A stretch of 64,000 nucleotides of DNA from M55B167 sp964406095 (GTDB lineage: Bacteria; Verrucomicrobiota; Kiritimatiellia; RFP12; UBA1067): assembly GCA_964406095.1 (NCBI GenBank), contig CAYOQJ010000099.1, positions 50,680 through 114,679 of the forward strand. The letters are read 5' to 3'. Shown piece by piece: positions 19,801 through 26,831 of the stretch (position 1 is the first letter of the stretch; each line of letters begins with the position of its first letter). The notes beneath the pieces are model-generated. The model was given only the letters and a program-made list of their open reading frames with translations. It was not told the origin of the DNA and made no database searches. Both the position numbers and the translations under genes were made by a program.

Positions 19801-21203
19801 TTGCGGAGTTCGCGGAAAACAACCGTTTGACAATCGGGCATTATCGTCTTACAACCGATATTGATCTCCAAGACATAACATTCCCATCATCAGTGATTGA
19901 CAGAGAGTTTAGTGGACACTTTGACGGCAACAACCACATAATCGCCAACATGGAGATAGACAATTTGAACAGTGATGCTCCGCTCGGTCTGTTTTCAACA
20001 CTAAGCGGCACGGTCAGAAACCTCGGTTTGCAATTTTTCATAATCTCAAACAACTCTGGCAACGGCAATCCGACAGGCGCACTGTGCGGTATCTGCGATG
20101 ATGGCGACATCATTAACTGTCAAGCACTCTGTACGATAAACGGTAGCGGTAGCTACGAAGTCGGTGGTATTTGCGGCGCTGTTTATAATGGTTCGCTACA
20201 ACGCTGCCGCTTCATGGGATTTATATTAGGCGGCGAATTTGTCGGTGGCATCTGCGGAATGCTGTCTGAATCAACTTTGCAGTCTTGCTTTACCGATTGT
20301 CTCCTTGACGGTTCCAGCATCGCTTACTGTGCCGGAGGCATCTGCGGTCGAGCTGAATTCAGCACCCTCCGCAACTCATACTCCCGCGGGCAGGTGATGA
20401 ATGCCACACTCGCAGCCGGACTGTGCGGTGAGCAGCTAGGAGGCGAAATCAGAGATTGCTACTCTACCGGAGCGGCTCCATACGGTCTGTGCGCATCGGT
20501 CTCCGGTGCCATCGTCCCTTTGATGAATGACACACTTGGCACAACTCTAAGCGCAGAAACGACGGAAGACGACATCATTGATAGCAACGACACAGGCACA
20601 GTTACTTCAGATTTCTTTATAGGAGAATCCAGCTCTATCGTAAGCTCCTTCTGGGATATTGATAGTAGCGGCACAACTATGAGTGCGGGCGGCACGGGCA
20701 AAACCACTGCCCAGATGCAGGATGTTTTCACCTTCACCACTGTTGGCTGGGACTTCTTCAACACCTGGTATATGAATGGATACCCGGAGCTGATTCACTC
20801 CTTTAATGAAGATTCATTTGAGCGCTGGATTGCCACGGAGTGGACCTTTGTACATCAGCGAGAGCAGAACGATACCCCCGCCGACGACAACATACCCAAC
20901 CTGATCAAATACGCCTGTGGTCTTTCAGCCACAACCGCCTACAGCTCCAGTGATCTGATGACAATGTCGCTTGATCCGCTCACAGGTTTGTTCTATATAG
21001 AATATCTTGAGTCAAAACTGAACCAGGATGTCATACTGGAACCAGTCTGGTGTCCGACACTGGATCAGCCGTGGTCAAGCGACAATATAACAATGGATCT
21101 ACTCGAAGAGACAACGGAGCACAAACTCTGGCGGGCCTCGATCCCCCTGGGAGAGAGCGGATTCATGAGGCTGCGCGCGTATCTGCTTCAAGAGATGCCG
21201 TGA
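13896..21203 (+). CDS. Giant secreted GLUG-repeat protein with two Ig-like domains and Verrucomicrobia-type C-terminal module
   Basis: The protein has 2435 residues with a signal peptide cleaved near residue 24 (after 'CGLHA'); AGAGGAG precedes the chosen ATG. The body is seven diverged units of about 270-300 residues. Each carries 'YxLMNDIDL', 'FNGNGHVI', 'LFxxNYGVIENLG', 'IGGLxGQSYGP.HADGQS.IEDCY', 'GGLIGHSGA.VRRCYST' and 'GFDFxGxPEDG'. The repeated GG-L/I-(C/I/V)-G segments are GLUG motifs, as in IgA-peptidase M26 N-terminal regions and bacterial beta-helix adhesins. Ig-like domains lie at about 337-426 ('YQWFHGESEDTSSPI') and 1275-1363 ('YQWFEGERGDTSTPL'). The C terminus (about 2306-2435, 'DDNIPNLIKYACGLSA') matches that of the 4.4-6.0 kb protein. 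No protease motif is seen; a surface beta-helix scaffold is the likeliest role. Confidence 0.78.
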   Translation: MKTSKSVCLHLAVLFFATHVCGLHAEVAQPETHEIYSVEELQQIGSGVDGWDADDTYILMNDLDCGGYFFERAVIQVSFAGVFNGNGHVIRNMIIDGYGSGFSPEPLFEEPSAEDVPGNGLFITNTGVIKNLGMDDYVIMNAGEVVGGICAHNYGVIRRCFADGEITSLNPEIYNFRVGGLCGQSYGPEHPYGQSIVEDCYSSGQITLANFDLIGGLIGHSGAIVRRCYSTTTIEIEWSEDIGVRTLDIEDDDYGKGTLLGRQGGNAMTENCYCYLGAKPYGGAQPLSYEAMQLPQSFAGFDFAGIPEDGNEEIWTQSPASGLCPALSWQAQAAPSVPRFPCIVSQSEDQLVEFNNSAALGVTTAGNTPQAYQWFHGESEDTSSPIIGATESTLTTPPVMASSAYWVQVSNVYGTADSDTIKVFLLHRVYTINDLLKVGSGEDDWNANDGYMLMNDIDLTATNFNSAVIQPEFSGVFNGNGHLIIGMNIDGASSGLYLGLFAANYGVIENLGLEAFCITNAIEYVGSLCANNYGIIRCCYANGSIFGNEFSFNYTIGGLVGQSYGPEHADGQSLIEDCHTAGELHNGDDAEKIGGLIGHSGATVRRCYSTMRLSWNDTYEDTAAVIGSEGGNSFTEHCYCYYWAGFPGSALPLLNSGMTLRDSYAGFDFAGVPEDGAEEIWTMYAGHTPILSWQNAPGIVPPSYKPETMLSGEGLPGNPFIIADRADFEEFCGNAELIIGHYLMTADIDLTGTNLFPAAIDRVFLGNFNGNGHSIANVRLIGDGSQAFSGLFAENYGVIENLGVTAFHITNVVYRTGAICAENYGTVRRCYAGGDIFCNNNSYTIGSLCGKSYGPDHADGQSVIEDCYTTGNIFCGTSCEAVGGLIGHSGAIIRRCYSTTRIDQSERSEEIGALIGNEGGNSLTENSYCYYWAGAAGSAVPLTAAEMIAQSSYTGFDFFGVPGDGAEEIWDIATGHTPHLNWQSGTGVPALDYMPQTTLSGGGLPGNPFIIADRADFEEFCNNDVLYIGHYLMTADIDLSDTNYTDNVVHRDFYGTFDGGMKRLLNLNIDCMNNPYISLFQENYGVIENLGIVNFFITNAVHYTAALCAENYGILRRCYTVGEIYCDSPNNSFIGGLCAQSYGPWHPGGQSLIEDCYSKGEIIYGESNSIIGGMIGHSGALVRRCYSTIELNGPWGYDLGNLIGREGGNAITLDCYCSNVGQINGAAQPLALDEMFDQISFNGFDFAGTPDDGTDDIWQIIAGLTPYLNGQSLAEYAVFITTQPQSAFVAYGAPAAVTVEAQGDAPLFYQWFEGERGDTSTPLPGATDTTFEIASVTNFINCWVLVSNAVGNAFSLTAEISYYYSVYTTEDLAKIGSNTDRWFSDVNYKLMNDIDLSESYFNQALIYNDFYGRFDGNGHVIHNLLIDGIEGNSYLGLFRSNYGIIENLGLENYCISNATDYAGAICAANYGRIQRCYTAGTITANNYDFMSHIGGICGQSYGPNHADGQSVIEDCYTAGSIQCGELTFSTGGLVGHCGAYVRNCYSTVNITANGFTDGLGALVGSTGDNSDIQNCYTYYWSGPAWNAKVLTTDEMLLPQSYRGFDFTGNNEDGTDDTWAITQGYSPRLSWQSGNGSPVPDYTPVTTLTGSGTAIDPFIIGGLGDFKEFCENANLRIGHFRMTADVDLSGELFTESPINSGFYGDFDGNGHVIKNMFIYSMFNEEMFIPVYGLFAFNYGHIHDLGVDAYLIIAEMAYSIGGLASANMGLISRCYTSGTILGENGSEFVGGLVGQTFVEDNARLSVIENCYSTGHIIVDYGNDIGGFTGYSAGVIRRCYSTTRVTVEEEEYGEPMMLITGLYNERGGFIGTEYLDALTLDCYLYQWAGLPGSATPLDNTQMSRQSSYVGFDFNNTLLDGSADTWTISADSCPQLSWQSGSGSSVPEYTASTTLSGKGTSDDPFIIASFDDFAEFAENNRLTIGHYRLTTDIDLQDITFPSSVIDREFSGHFDGNNHIIANMEIDNLNSDAPLGLFSTLSGTVRNLGLQFFIISNNSGNGNPTGALCGICDDGDIINCQALCTINGSGSYEVGGICGAVYNGSLQRCRFMGFILGGEFVGGICGMLSESTLQSCFTDCLLDGSSIAYCAGGICGRAEFSTLRNSYSRGQVMNATLAAGLCGEQLGGEIRDCYSTGAAPYGLCASVSGAIVPLMNDTLGTTLSAETTEDDIIDSNDTGTVTSDFFIGESSSIVSSFWDIDSSGTTMSAGGTGKTTAQMQDVFTFTTVGWDFFNTWYMNGYPELIHSFNEDSFERWIATEWTFVHQREQNDTPADDNIPNLIKYACGLSATTAYSSSDLMTMSLDPLTGLFYIEYLESKLNQDVILEPVWCPTLDQPWSSDNITMDLLEETTEHKLWRASIPLGESGFMRLRAYLLQEMP
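13999..20810 (+). repeat. Seven-unit coding repeat (A-Ig-A-B-B-Ig-A-B-B)
   Basis: Unit starts lie near 13999, 15180, 16003, 16870, 17988, 18814 and 19727. Type A units open with 'VYT..DL.KIGS....W', type B units with 'Y.P.TTLSG.G....PFIIA'. Ig-like inserts follow units 1 and 4. Units 2-4 and 5-7 therefore form two copies of a ~2.8-kb A-B-B super-unit. A 38-base stretch is identical between units 3 (16035-16072) and 4 (16902-16939). Confidence 0.75.
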
Positions 21204-21270
21204 TTTTGAGGTGTTGCATCTGGAAGAGTGTTGCTCATTCAAACACGACATTGTTGCCGCGGTTTTCCGA

Positions 21271-23196
21271 TCACCGTTCAACCGCGGTGCGGATCACAAC
21301 CGCACCGACAGCTCCCGGCTTGCCGTCAGCAAAGACTAGCCGCACCTGATTGTCAGCTTGGATTATTCCAACCGGCAGCGGAACTATTTTGCAGCTTGCA
21401 TACTCCTGCTCCACCAGCCGTTCAGCGCATTGCTCCAGCGGAACGCAAAGCTTGTTGTTGTTGAACCAGACATCAATATCTCGGGCAGCATCAGGAGGAC
21501 GGCTTATACCGATGCGCAATACGGCATATCGCAGATTCTCCGGCTGCGGAACAGCAACATTGAAAATTGCTTCGCCATCTACAGTTAATGCAATCTGATC
21601 ACCATAGAAGGGTGTCTCGTTCACCGTCCGCAGCGCAGTTAAATCGCTCTGATAATCAGCCTTTACCAGCAGAGCCTCGCGCGGCCGCAGATGCAATACG
21701 TCCAGCTCCGCCGAACTCTTCTCCCTCAGATACGGCGTGAATTCACTGCTCCGCCCCAACCGCCGCATAAGATAATGCCGCGCAGCGGGCATTGCCAGTT
21801 CAATTCTTTTCTCATAATTTGAAAGATTGTTGAGCACCACAAATGCAGTATTGTCGTCAACAAAACCGCGCGTCTGCACATCAGGATCCTCACAGAGAGC
21901 GACAATTCGATGGCCACGCAGATCCCGCAGAAATTTGTAGAAAAGTATTTTCTGTGTCGGCACCCAATCCCGCTTATCTTTGAAATCGCGCGCCACATAG
22001 AGGGTAGCGTAATAATGAGGATCCCAGCTCATTGCCTCAGGCAGAATAAACGGCACCGCCTTGCGCACAACATGCGGGTGTTCCATGAAGGTCAGAGTGT
22101 TGGCCAGCACACTGCTGACCATATTGAAATCATCGATTGAACGTTTTTTAATCTCCCGTTCAAAGCCTTCTGCGCCCGGAAAAAAATTCGCCGCCAGCCG
22201 CTCCACCATCCCCTCGGCGCCATAACCGCCATGCTCGCTGACAACCAGAGCGACCTCTTTGCCATAAACATTAATCGTATAATTCTGAACCAGATCGAGA
22301 ACGCCCTCCAACGGCAGACCGCCGGTGATGCGGCCGCTGAAATCTTCGTCGCCCTCACACAGAAAATCATAGACATGAAATGAATAAAAATCCAGCCCGC
22401 AGTGCGTGTTGTCGATGAAGGCGCGCAACCCTTTGAAAGCACTGAAATTTTTGCGGTAAAAATAGGCTACCGACAAACAAGGCCCGCCCACCAGCACCTC
22501 GGGACACTCCCGGCGCACCGCCGCTCTGGTCGCAACATGCCATTGCGCGAAATGAAGGTCGTCCCAATACGCCCAGTGCGGTTCATTCACAGGTTCGTAA
22601 TAATGCGGACGGTCAAAACCGGTGTAGCGATCCCGCATCACAGCGGCGGCCATCTCGGCCGCAGCATCGATGTTCTGCGGCACCCGGAAAGTCTCAGCTT
22701 TATCCGGATCACCAGCCTGCGGCAGAATATAGTGCCCCATGAACTCGGGATAAGCATTAGCTCTGCCATGCAGCACCACATCCAATCGGCCCTGCATATC
22801 AGCCCGGAAAGAATCCTGCGGCTGATAAATCTGCGCCGCCAGCCGCTCGCGCATGTAGCGCTGATCCACAAATCCCGGACGCTGTTTATCTTCGCGCACA
22901 GCCCTGTAGTAACGCTGCAAGCCATTGACCAATCCCAGGGATCGCCCGAAAGTAATGTTGTTGGTCTTAATCAGATAATCGTAGATGGAGCGGTCGGGCA
23001 CGCGCTCCTGAAATTTTCGTCCGCTATGACACATAGCGAACCACCTTTCGCGGCGCAATTCACTCTCGCCACTGATAGCGCGCCGGCAGAACGGATCAAC
23101 TTCAATGCGGACAGGCTGCTGACTCTCCGCTCTGCAAACTACAACCGCACTAAACCCGCAAAAAATTGCCAATAACAAACCAAACCAGATTTTCAT
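21271..23196 (-). CDS. GH86-family beta-agarase/beta-porphyranase-like glycoside hydrolase
   Basis: GH86 enzymes are endo-acting hydrolases of agarose or porphyran with a (beta/alpha)8 catalytic domain and two C-terminal beta-sandwich domains; the 641-residue length fits. The acid/base is E205 in 'HYYEPVNEPHWAYWDDLHFAQWH' and the nucleophile E321 in 'VALVVSEHGGYGAEGM'. 'VGGPCLSVAYFYRKNF' and 'CGLDFYSFHVYDF' are also typical of the family. The chosen start 'MKIWFGLLLAIFCGFSAVVVC' gives a signal peptide; no strong ribosome site is seen. It is convergent with the GLUG gene and upstream-adjacent to the GH127-like gene. Whether it prefers agarose, porphyran or another galactan cannot be told from the sequence. 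Confidence 0.75.
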   Translation of the reverse strand: MKIWFGLLLAIFCGFSAVVVCRAESQQPVRIEVDPFCRRAISGESELRRERWFAMCHSGRKFQERVPDRSIYDYLIKTNNITFGRSLGLVNGLQRYYRAVREDKQRPGFVDQRYMRERLAAQIYQPQDSFRADMQGRLDVVLHGRANAYPEFMGHYILPQAGDPDKAETFRVPQNIDAAAEMAAAVMRDRYTGFDRPHYYEPVNEPHWAYWDDLHFAQWHVATRAAVRRECPEVLVGGPCLSVAYFYRKNFSAFKGLRAFIDNTHCGLDFYSFHVYDFLCEGDEDFSGRITGGLPLEGVLDLVQNYTINVYGKEVALVVSEHGGYGAEGMVERLAANFFPGAEGFEREIKKRSIDDFNMVSSVLANTLTFMEHPHVVRKAVPFILPEAMSWDPHYYATLYVARDFKDKRDWVPTQKILFYKFLRDLRGHRIVALCEDPDVQTRGFVDDNTAFVVLNNLSNYEKRIELAMPAARHYLMRRLGRSSEFTPYLREKSSAELDVLHLRPREALLVKADYQSDLTALRTVNETPFYGDQIALTVDGEAIFNVAVPQPENLRYAVLRIGISRPPDAARDIDVWFNNNKLCVPLEQCAERLVEQEYASCKIVPLPVGIIQADNQVRLVFADGKPGAVGAVVIRTAVER

Positions 23197-23311
23197 AACA
23201 GCAGTATAGCATTTGCACAGCGCCAGAAAACACAAAACTAAAACTTCTGTTTTGCGGGTGCGATTAAAATTAGTTCAAATGTGACTAAACAGTCTCAAAA
23301 TAATCGCGCCA

Positions 23312-24403
23312 CTATTTGATGCCGGGCACGGCCATTTCGCGTTTTGTCCCGAACCAGACCATCATCGAACTGCAATCGCGGTTGCTCCAGGCATAATATG
23401 GTATTATCTTCAGGATTGCAGGCTTGAATGTTTCCTCTGTCGCCTCGCGAACCGGAATTTCCGCGCCGGGCAAACGAGTCAGAACACCCTCTTTAATTTC
23501 ATAGATACTGGCTTCAGCCACCTCCCCTCCTCCGTCAGGATTCCATTGTGTTCCGTTAACCAGAACTTTATAGCCGCAGTCACACTCCAGCGGATTAGGA
23601 TAGAAAAAACTGACTCCATCCAGACCGACACCGGAGAGACAGTTATTCAGCAACGCCACTTCAGCCACATCAATAAATTTGGTATCGCGGTATTTAAGAA
23701 ACATGCGCATATTGAAGAAAACATTTCCAACCGCCGCGCAGGTCTCGAGATAGGTCTCTTTATTGGGCAGCGCATAGGAAGGGCCGAATCCCTCGATCCC
23801 TGCAACTGCGCCGAGTCCGCCGGAGATATGCATTTTTGTGTCGACAATATCGTGCCAGATAGCATTCAACGCCTGTGAATATTTATCTGTACCCGACAGA
23901 CTGTCCATTTCGGCCATAGCTGCGTAAAGATAGGTTGCCCGCACCGCATGACCCACAGCCTTGCGCTGCTCCGCAACCGGTTTATGCTGCTGAGAGTACT
24001 CCGCCGCGTTGATTTTTTTATCATACGGAATAAAAGTCACCCCGCGAATGTCCAGAAACCTTTGCGTCATATCTCGATAAAGTTCGTTACCGGTATAGTT
24101 GTAGAGTTTGATCAGTCCTAATTCAATCTCCTGATGCCCGGGAGCCTGCATCACCGGCTTGCCATCGTTATAATTCGGATTACCGCCCACAAAAAAAACC
24201 TCATTGACATGTCTGGCGCTTTTTTCAGCCACCTCACTCTCTTTAAATGCGTGTGGCAGAGTTTTAACCGCAAGTTTATGGATTAAAGGCTGCCAAAGCT
24301 CATCCTCCATTCGCACTTTTTCAAACGACACCATTCTGATGGTATCGGCTGTAAACCCAACTACCTGAGCGGAAACCAACATAAAAAATATTATCTTTTT
24401 CAT
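23312..24403 (-). pseudogene. Internally deleted GH127-like (beta-L-arabinofuranosidase family) gene, frame still open
   Basis: Family features are clear: 'APGHQEIELGLIKLYNYTGNELY', 'AVGHAVRATYLYAAMAE', 'ISGGLGAVAGIEGFGPSYALPN', 'YLETCAAVGNVFFNMRMF' and 'NNCLSGVGLDGVSFFYPNPLEC'. GH127 proteins usually have about 600-700 residues; this has 363. Two blocks seem missing: about 100 residues after 'VGGNPNYND', where the first toroid helices should be, and more than 200 after 'NPLECD'. There the sequence jumps to the family's C-terminal 'IIPYYAWSNRDCSSMMVWF'. The lost part includes the C-x-C-C-P motif that carries the zinc-bound cysteine nucleophile, so activity is very unlikely. The signal peptide and ribosome site (GGGGAATT) remain. 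A fragment of a second copy lies at 27880-27971. Confidence 0.7.
24310..24403 (-). repeat. GH127 5'-end repeat, copy 1 (other copy 27880-27973)
   Basis: The first ~30 codons of the GH127-like gene match the minus strand of 27880-27973 at roughly four positions in five, in the same orientation. Together the copies bracket the PAS-AraC, Gfo/Idh/MocA and UroD genes. Confidence 0.75.
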
Positions 24404-24444
24404 AATTCCCCACTAAATAATTAAGAACTGAATGCACTGGCATC

Positions 24445-24480
24445 CCATAGGCTTGACCGACGACGCATCGGTTCCTATGG
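24445..24480. terminator. Nested inverted repeat downstream of the PAS-AraC gene
   Basis: CCATAGG (24445-24451) pairs with CCTATGG (24474-24480), and CCGA with TCGG inside. It lies between the end of the PAS-AraC gene and the GH127-like start. No T-run is present on the expected side, so it may be a terminator, an RNA structure, or an island-boundary element. Confidence 0.35.
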
Positions 24481-24530
24481 TTGGCACCTATTATGCGGCG
24501 AAAAAAAATAATACCTGTCACCAATTATAC

Positions 24531-25277
24531 TCACGCTTCGCACCGATGGCGCTTGCGGTAGGCAATGGGGGTGCAGGTCATGATCTGCTTGAATGTTTTT
24601 GTGAAGTGGCTGTGATCATAAAAACCGACCGCCACGGCAATATCCGTAATCGTCCGGTCACTCTGTTCCAGCATCTCGCGCGCAGCGCGGATGCGGACAC
24701 GCAGCAGATAGTCAATCGGGGTGCACCCCAGAATCTTTGAGAACCGCCGCTCGAACTGCGCCTGCGAGAACCCCGACCGCTTCACCAGCTCGGCTAGCGT
24801 GACGGGTGAAGCGTAGTGCGCATGCAGATATTGCAGCACCTTCGCGATCCGTTTGTACCACTCCGGCGTGTCGCGCATACCGTCGATGATACGGTGAACG
24901 CCCGCAAGCCCGATGACTCTGCCCCTGCGGTCCCTGATCGGAAATTTGCTTCCGACAATCAGACGATCCGACGCCTCCGGCGCGGGTTCGATCGTGTTAA
25001 TTATCGGCGTGCCGCTCTTCAGCACCGAGCGGTCGCTCGCCGCATAGATATCTGCGCGCTCTTTCGGAAAGAGATCATAATCGGTCTTGCCGATCACATC
25101 CAGCTCGCTCTGCTTGCCGGAGTATTCCAGCGAGCGCCGGTTCTGCATGATGAATCGACCCTCCGCGTCTTTGATGAAAAAAGCGACATCCGGTAGCACC
25201 TCAAACAACTGGTAGATCGTGCGCGGATCGCCGATCTGACTCAGAAACTCCCGCTGTATCTGCAAAGCTTTTTTCAT
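24531..25277 (-). CDS. PAS-domain AraC-family transcriptional regulator
   Basis: Residues about 15-130 form a PAS domain ('VLPDVAFFIKDAEGRFIMQNRRSLEYSG', 'DVIGKTDYDLFPKE'). The C-terminal ~100 residues are a double helix-turn-helix AraC domain ('VTLAELVKRSGFSQAQFERRFSKILG', 'TITDIAVAVGFYDHSHFTKTFKQIM'). PAS-AraC proteins sense a small ligand through the PAS fold. The gene is divergent from the Gfo/Idh/MocA gene across about 157 AT-rich bases, the usual setting for local control. Base composition of this and the next two genes is clearly GC-richer than their neighbours, suggesting joint acquisition. The ligand is unknown. Confidence 0.85.
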   Translation of the reverse strand: MKKALQIQREFLSQIGDPRTIYQLFEVLPDVAFFIKDAEGRFIMQNRRSLEYSGKQSELDVIGKTDYDLFPKERADIYAASDRSVLKSGTPIINTIEPAPEASDRLIVGSKFPIRDRRGRVIGLAGVHRIIDGMRDTPEWYKRIAKVLQYLHAHYASPVTLAELVKRSGFSQAQFERRFSKILGCTPIDYLLRVRIRAAREMLEQSDRTITDIAVAVGFYDHSHFTKTFKQIMTCTPIAYRKRHRCEA

Positions 25278-25434
25278 GTTGAATCAAAACCTCTCGCCGC
25301 CCTGAAATGCGAAGGGCGCATGTCAAAGCCAATTATGTAAGATGATAAGATTTTACAAAAATTTCAGAAGATAATACAAGCGAAACATGATCGGTTGTGC
25401 TATTTTTTCCCCATTATTTAGGAGTATTTTCACA

Positions 25435-26778
25435 ATGGCACACATAACTCGCAAACGTTTTCTTCAGACACTCTCAACTGGAGCGACTCTCTCAGCTCTG
25501 CCTGGCATTCTGAGGGCACAGCAGGCACCCTCGGCGAATGTGACGGGTGCGAACAGCAAACTCAACATCGCCGGAATTGGCATCGGCGGCATGGGCGCCA
25601 GCAACCTGAACGCCGTCGTCAACAAAGGCCACACAATATTCGCGCTCTGCGATATCGACATTAACCTGGCCCGTCCGACACGCGAGAAGTATCCGAACGC
25701 GAAGTTTTACACGGACTACCGCGAAATGCTCTCTGCCGAATCCGGTATTGATGGCGTGGTGATTGCAACCCCCGATCACACGCATGCAGTGATCGCCGCT
25801 GCGGCCATGAAGGCAGGCCGGCACGTCTTTGTCCAGAAACCGCTCTGCCACGATGTCTTCGAATGCCGCGAACTGATGCGTATCGCCGCAGATAAGAGGG
25901 TTGTCACGCAGATGGGCATCCAGGGACATGCGTTGCCAGGCCACTACCTGATCCGTGAATGGATGGCGGCGGGCGCAATCGGCGAGCTACGCGGCATCGA
26001 TGCCTGGTGCAAGCTCTCCTACTATCCGTGGGGACACGCCAGGTGGTCTCCGTGTGTCGGTTTGAAGCCGACCGAAAAAATGCCGGTGCCCGACGGACTC
26101 GACTGGGATAAATTTATCGGACCAGCGGATTTCCGCGATTACCACCGTGCCTATCATCCCGGCTCCTGGCGTGCCTGGTGGGATTTTGGAAACGGCATGA
26201 TGGGCGACCGCGGCGCCCACACGCTGGACGTGGTTTTTGAACTGCTCGATCGCCGGATGCCGATCGCGGTGGACGCGACTTCCTGCGGCAACAACCCTGA
26301 CACGCACCCGGTCTCGGCCGTCATCACCTTCACCTTTGCCCGACCCGACATAAAGCTCACCTGGTATGAGGGGACACGCGCACCGCGTCCGGTAGAACTG
26401 CCCGACGACCGTTCTCTGCCGGCCGAAGGCGGTATCATTCTGAACGGATCGGAGGGCAAGATCATCGCCGGTGTCTACGGTGATAGCCCACGCATCGTAC
26501 CCGAAGCACGGATGCAGAGTTTCAATCGTCCGAAACAAACGCTCCCCCGCCCGAGGGGCGGTATCGAAGGCGATTGGCTGAAGGCGATCACCGAAGGCCG
26601 TCAGGCCTGCGCGGGGTTCGACTACTCCGCGCGCCTGACCGAATTCACCCTGCTAGGGAATATCGCCAAGCGGGCGGACACGCGCCTGGTCTGGGACGAA
26701 GCCGCCATGCGGGTGACCAACGTCGACACCGCCAACAACTGGATTAAATGCTTCCGTCGCCCCGGCTGGGAACTCTAA
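25435..26778 (+). CDS. Gfo/Idh/MocA family oxidoreductase with Tat-type signal
   Basis: The start 'MAHITRKRFLQTLSTGATLSALPGILRAQ' is a Tat-like signal with an R-K-R core, as is usual for secreted Gfo/Idh/MocA proteins of this phylum; AGGAG lies about ten bases upstream. An upstream in-frame ATG at 25387 would hide this signal and was rejected. The Rossmann NAD(P) motif is 'IAGIGIGGMGASNLNAVV'. 'GVVIATPDHTHAVIAAAAMKAGRHVFVQKPL' matches the family core, with Gln in place of Glu in the usual EKP motif. 'NGMMGDRGAHTLDVVFELL' supplies the substrate-side His. Such enzymes oxidise or reduce sugars or their derivatives. It probably forms an operon with the UroD-like gene 54 bases downstream. Substrate unknown. 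Confidence 0.85.
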   Translation: MAHITRKRFLQTLSTGATLSALPGILRAQQAPSANVTGANSKLNIAGIGIGGMGASNLNAVVNKGHTIFALCDIDINLARPTREKYPNAKFYTDYREMLSAESGIDGVVIATPDHTHAVIAAAAMKAGRHVFVQKPLCHDVFECRELMRIAADKRVVTQMGIQGHALPGHYLIREWMAAGAIGELRGIDAWCKLSYYPWGHARWSPCVGLKPTEKMPVPDGLDWDKFIGPADFRDYHRAYHPGSWRAWWDFGNGMMGDRGAHTLDVVFELLDRRMPIAVDATSCGNNPDTHPVSAVITFTFARPDIKLTWYEGTRAPRPVELPDDRSLPAEGGIILNGSEGKIIAGVYGDSPRIVPEARMQSFNRPKQTLPRPRGGIEGDWLKAITEGRQACAGFDYSARLTEFTLLGNIAKRADTRLVWDEAAMRVTNVDTANNWIKCFRRPGWEL

Positions 26779-26831
26779 CCCCTGTTTCACCTCTCACCCG
26801 GCGTTAAACCCGGAGACAGCGAATATATTTT

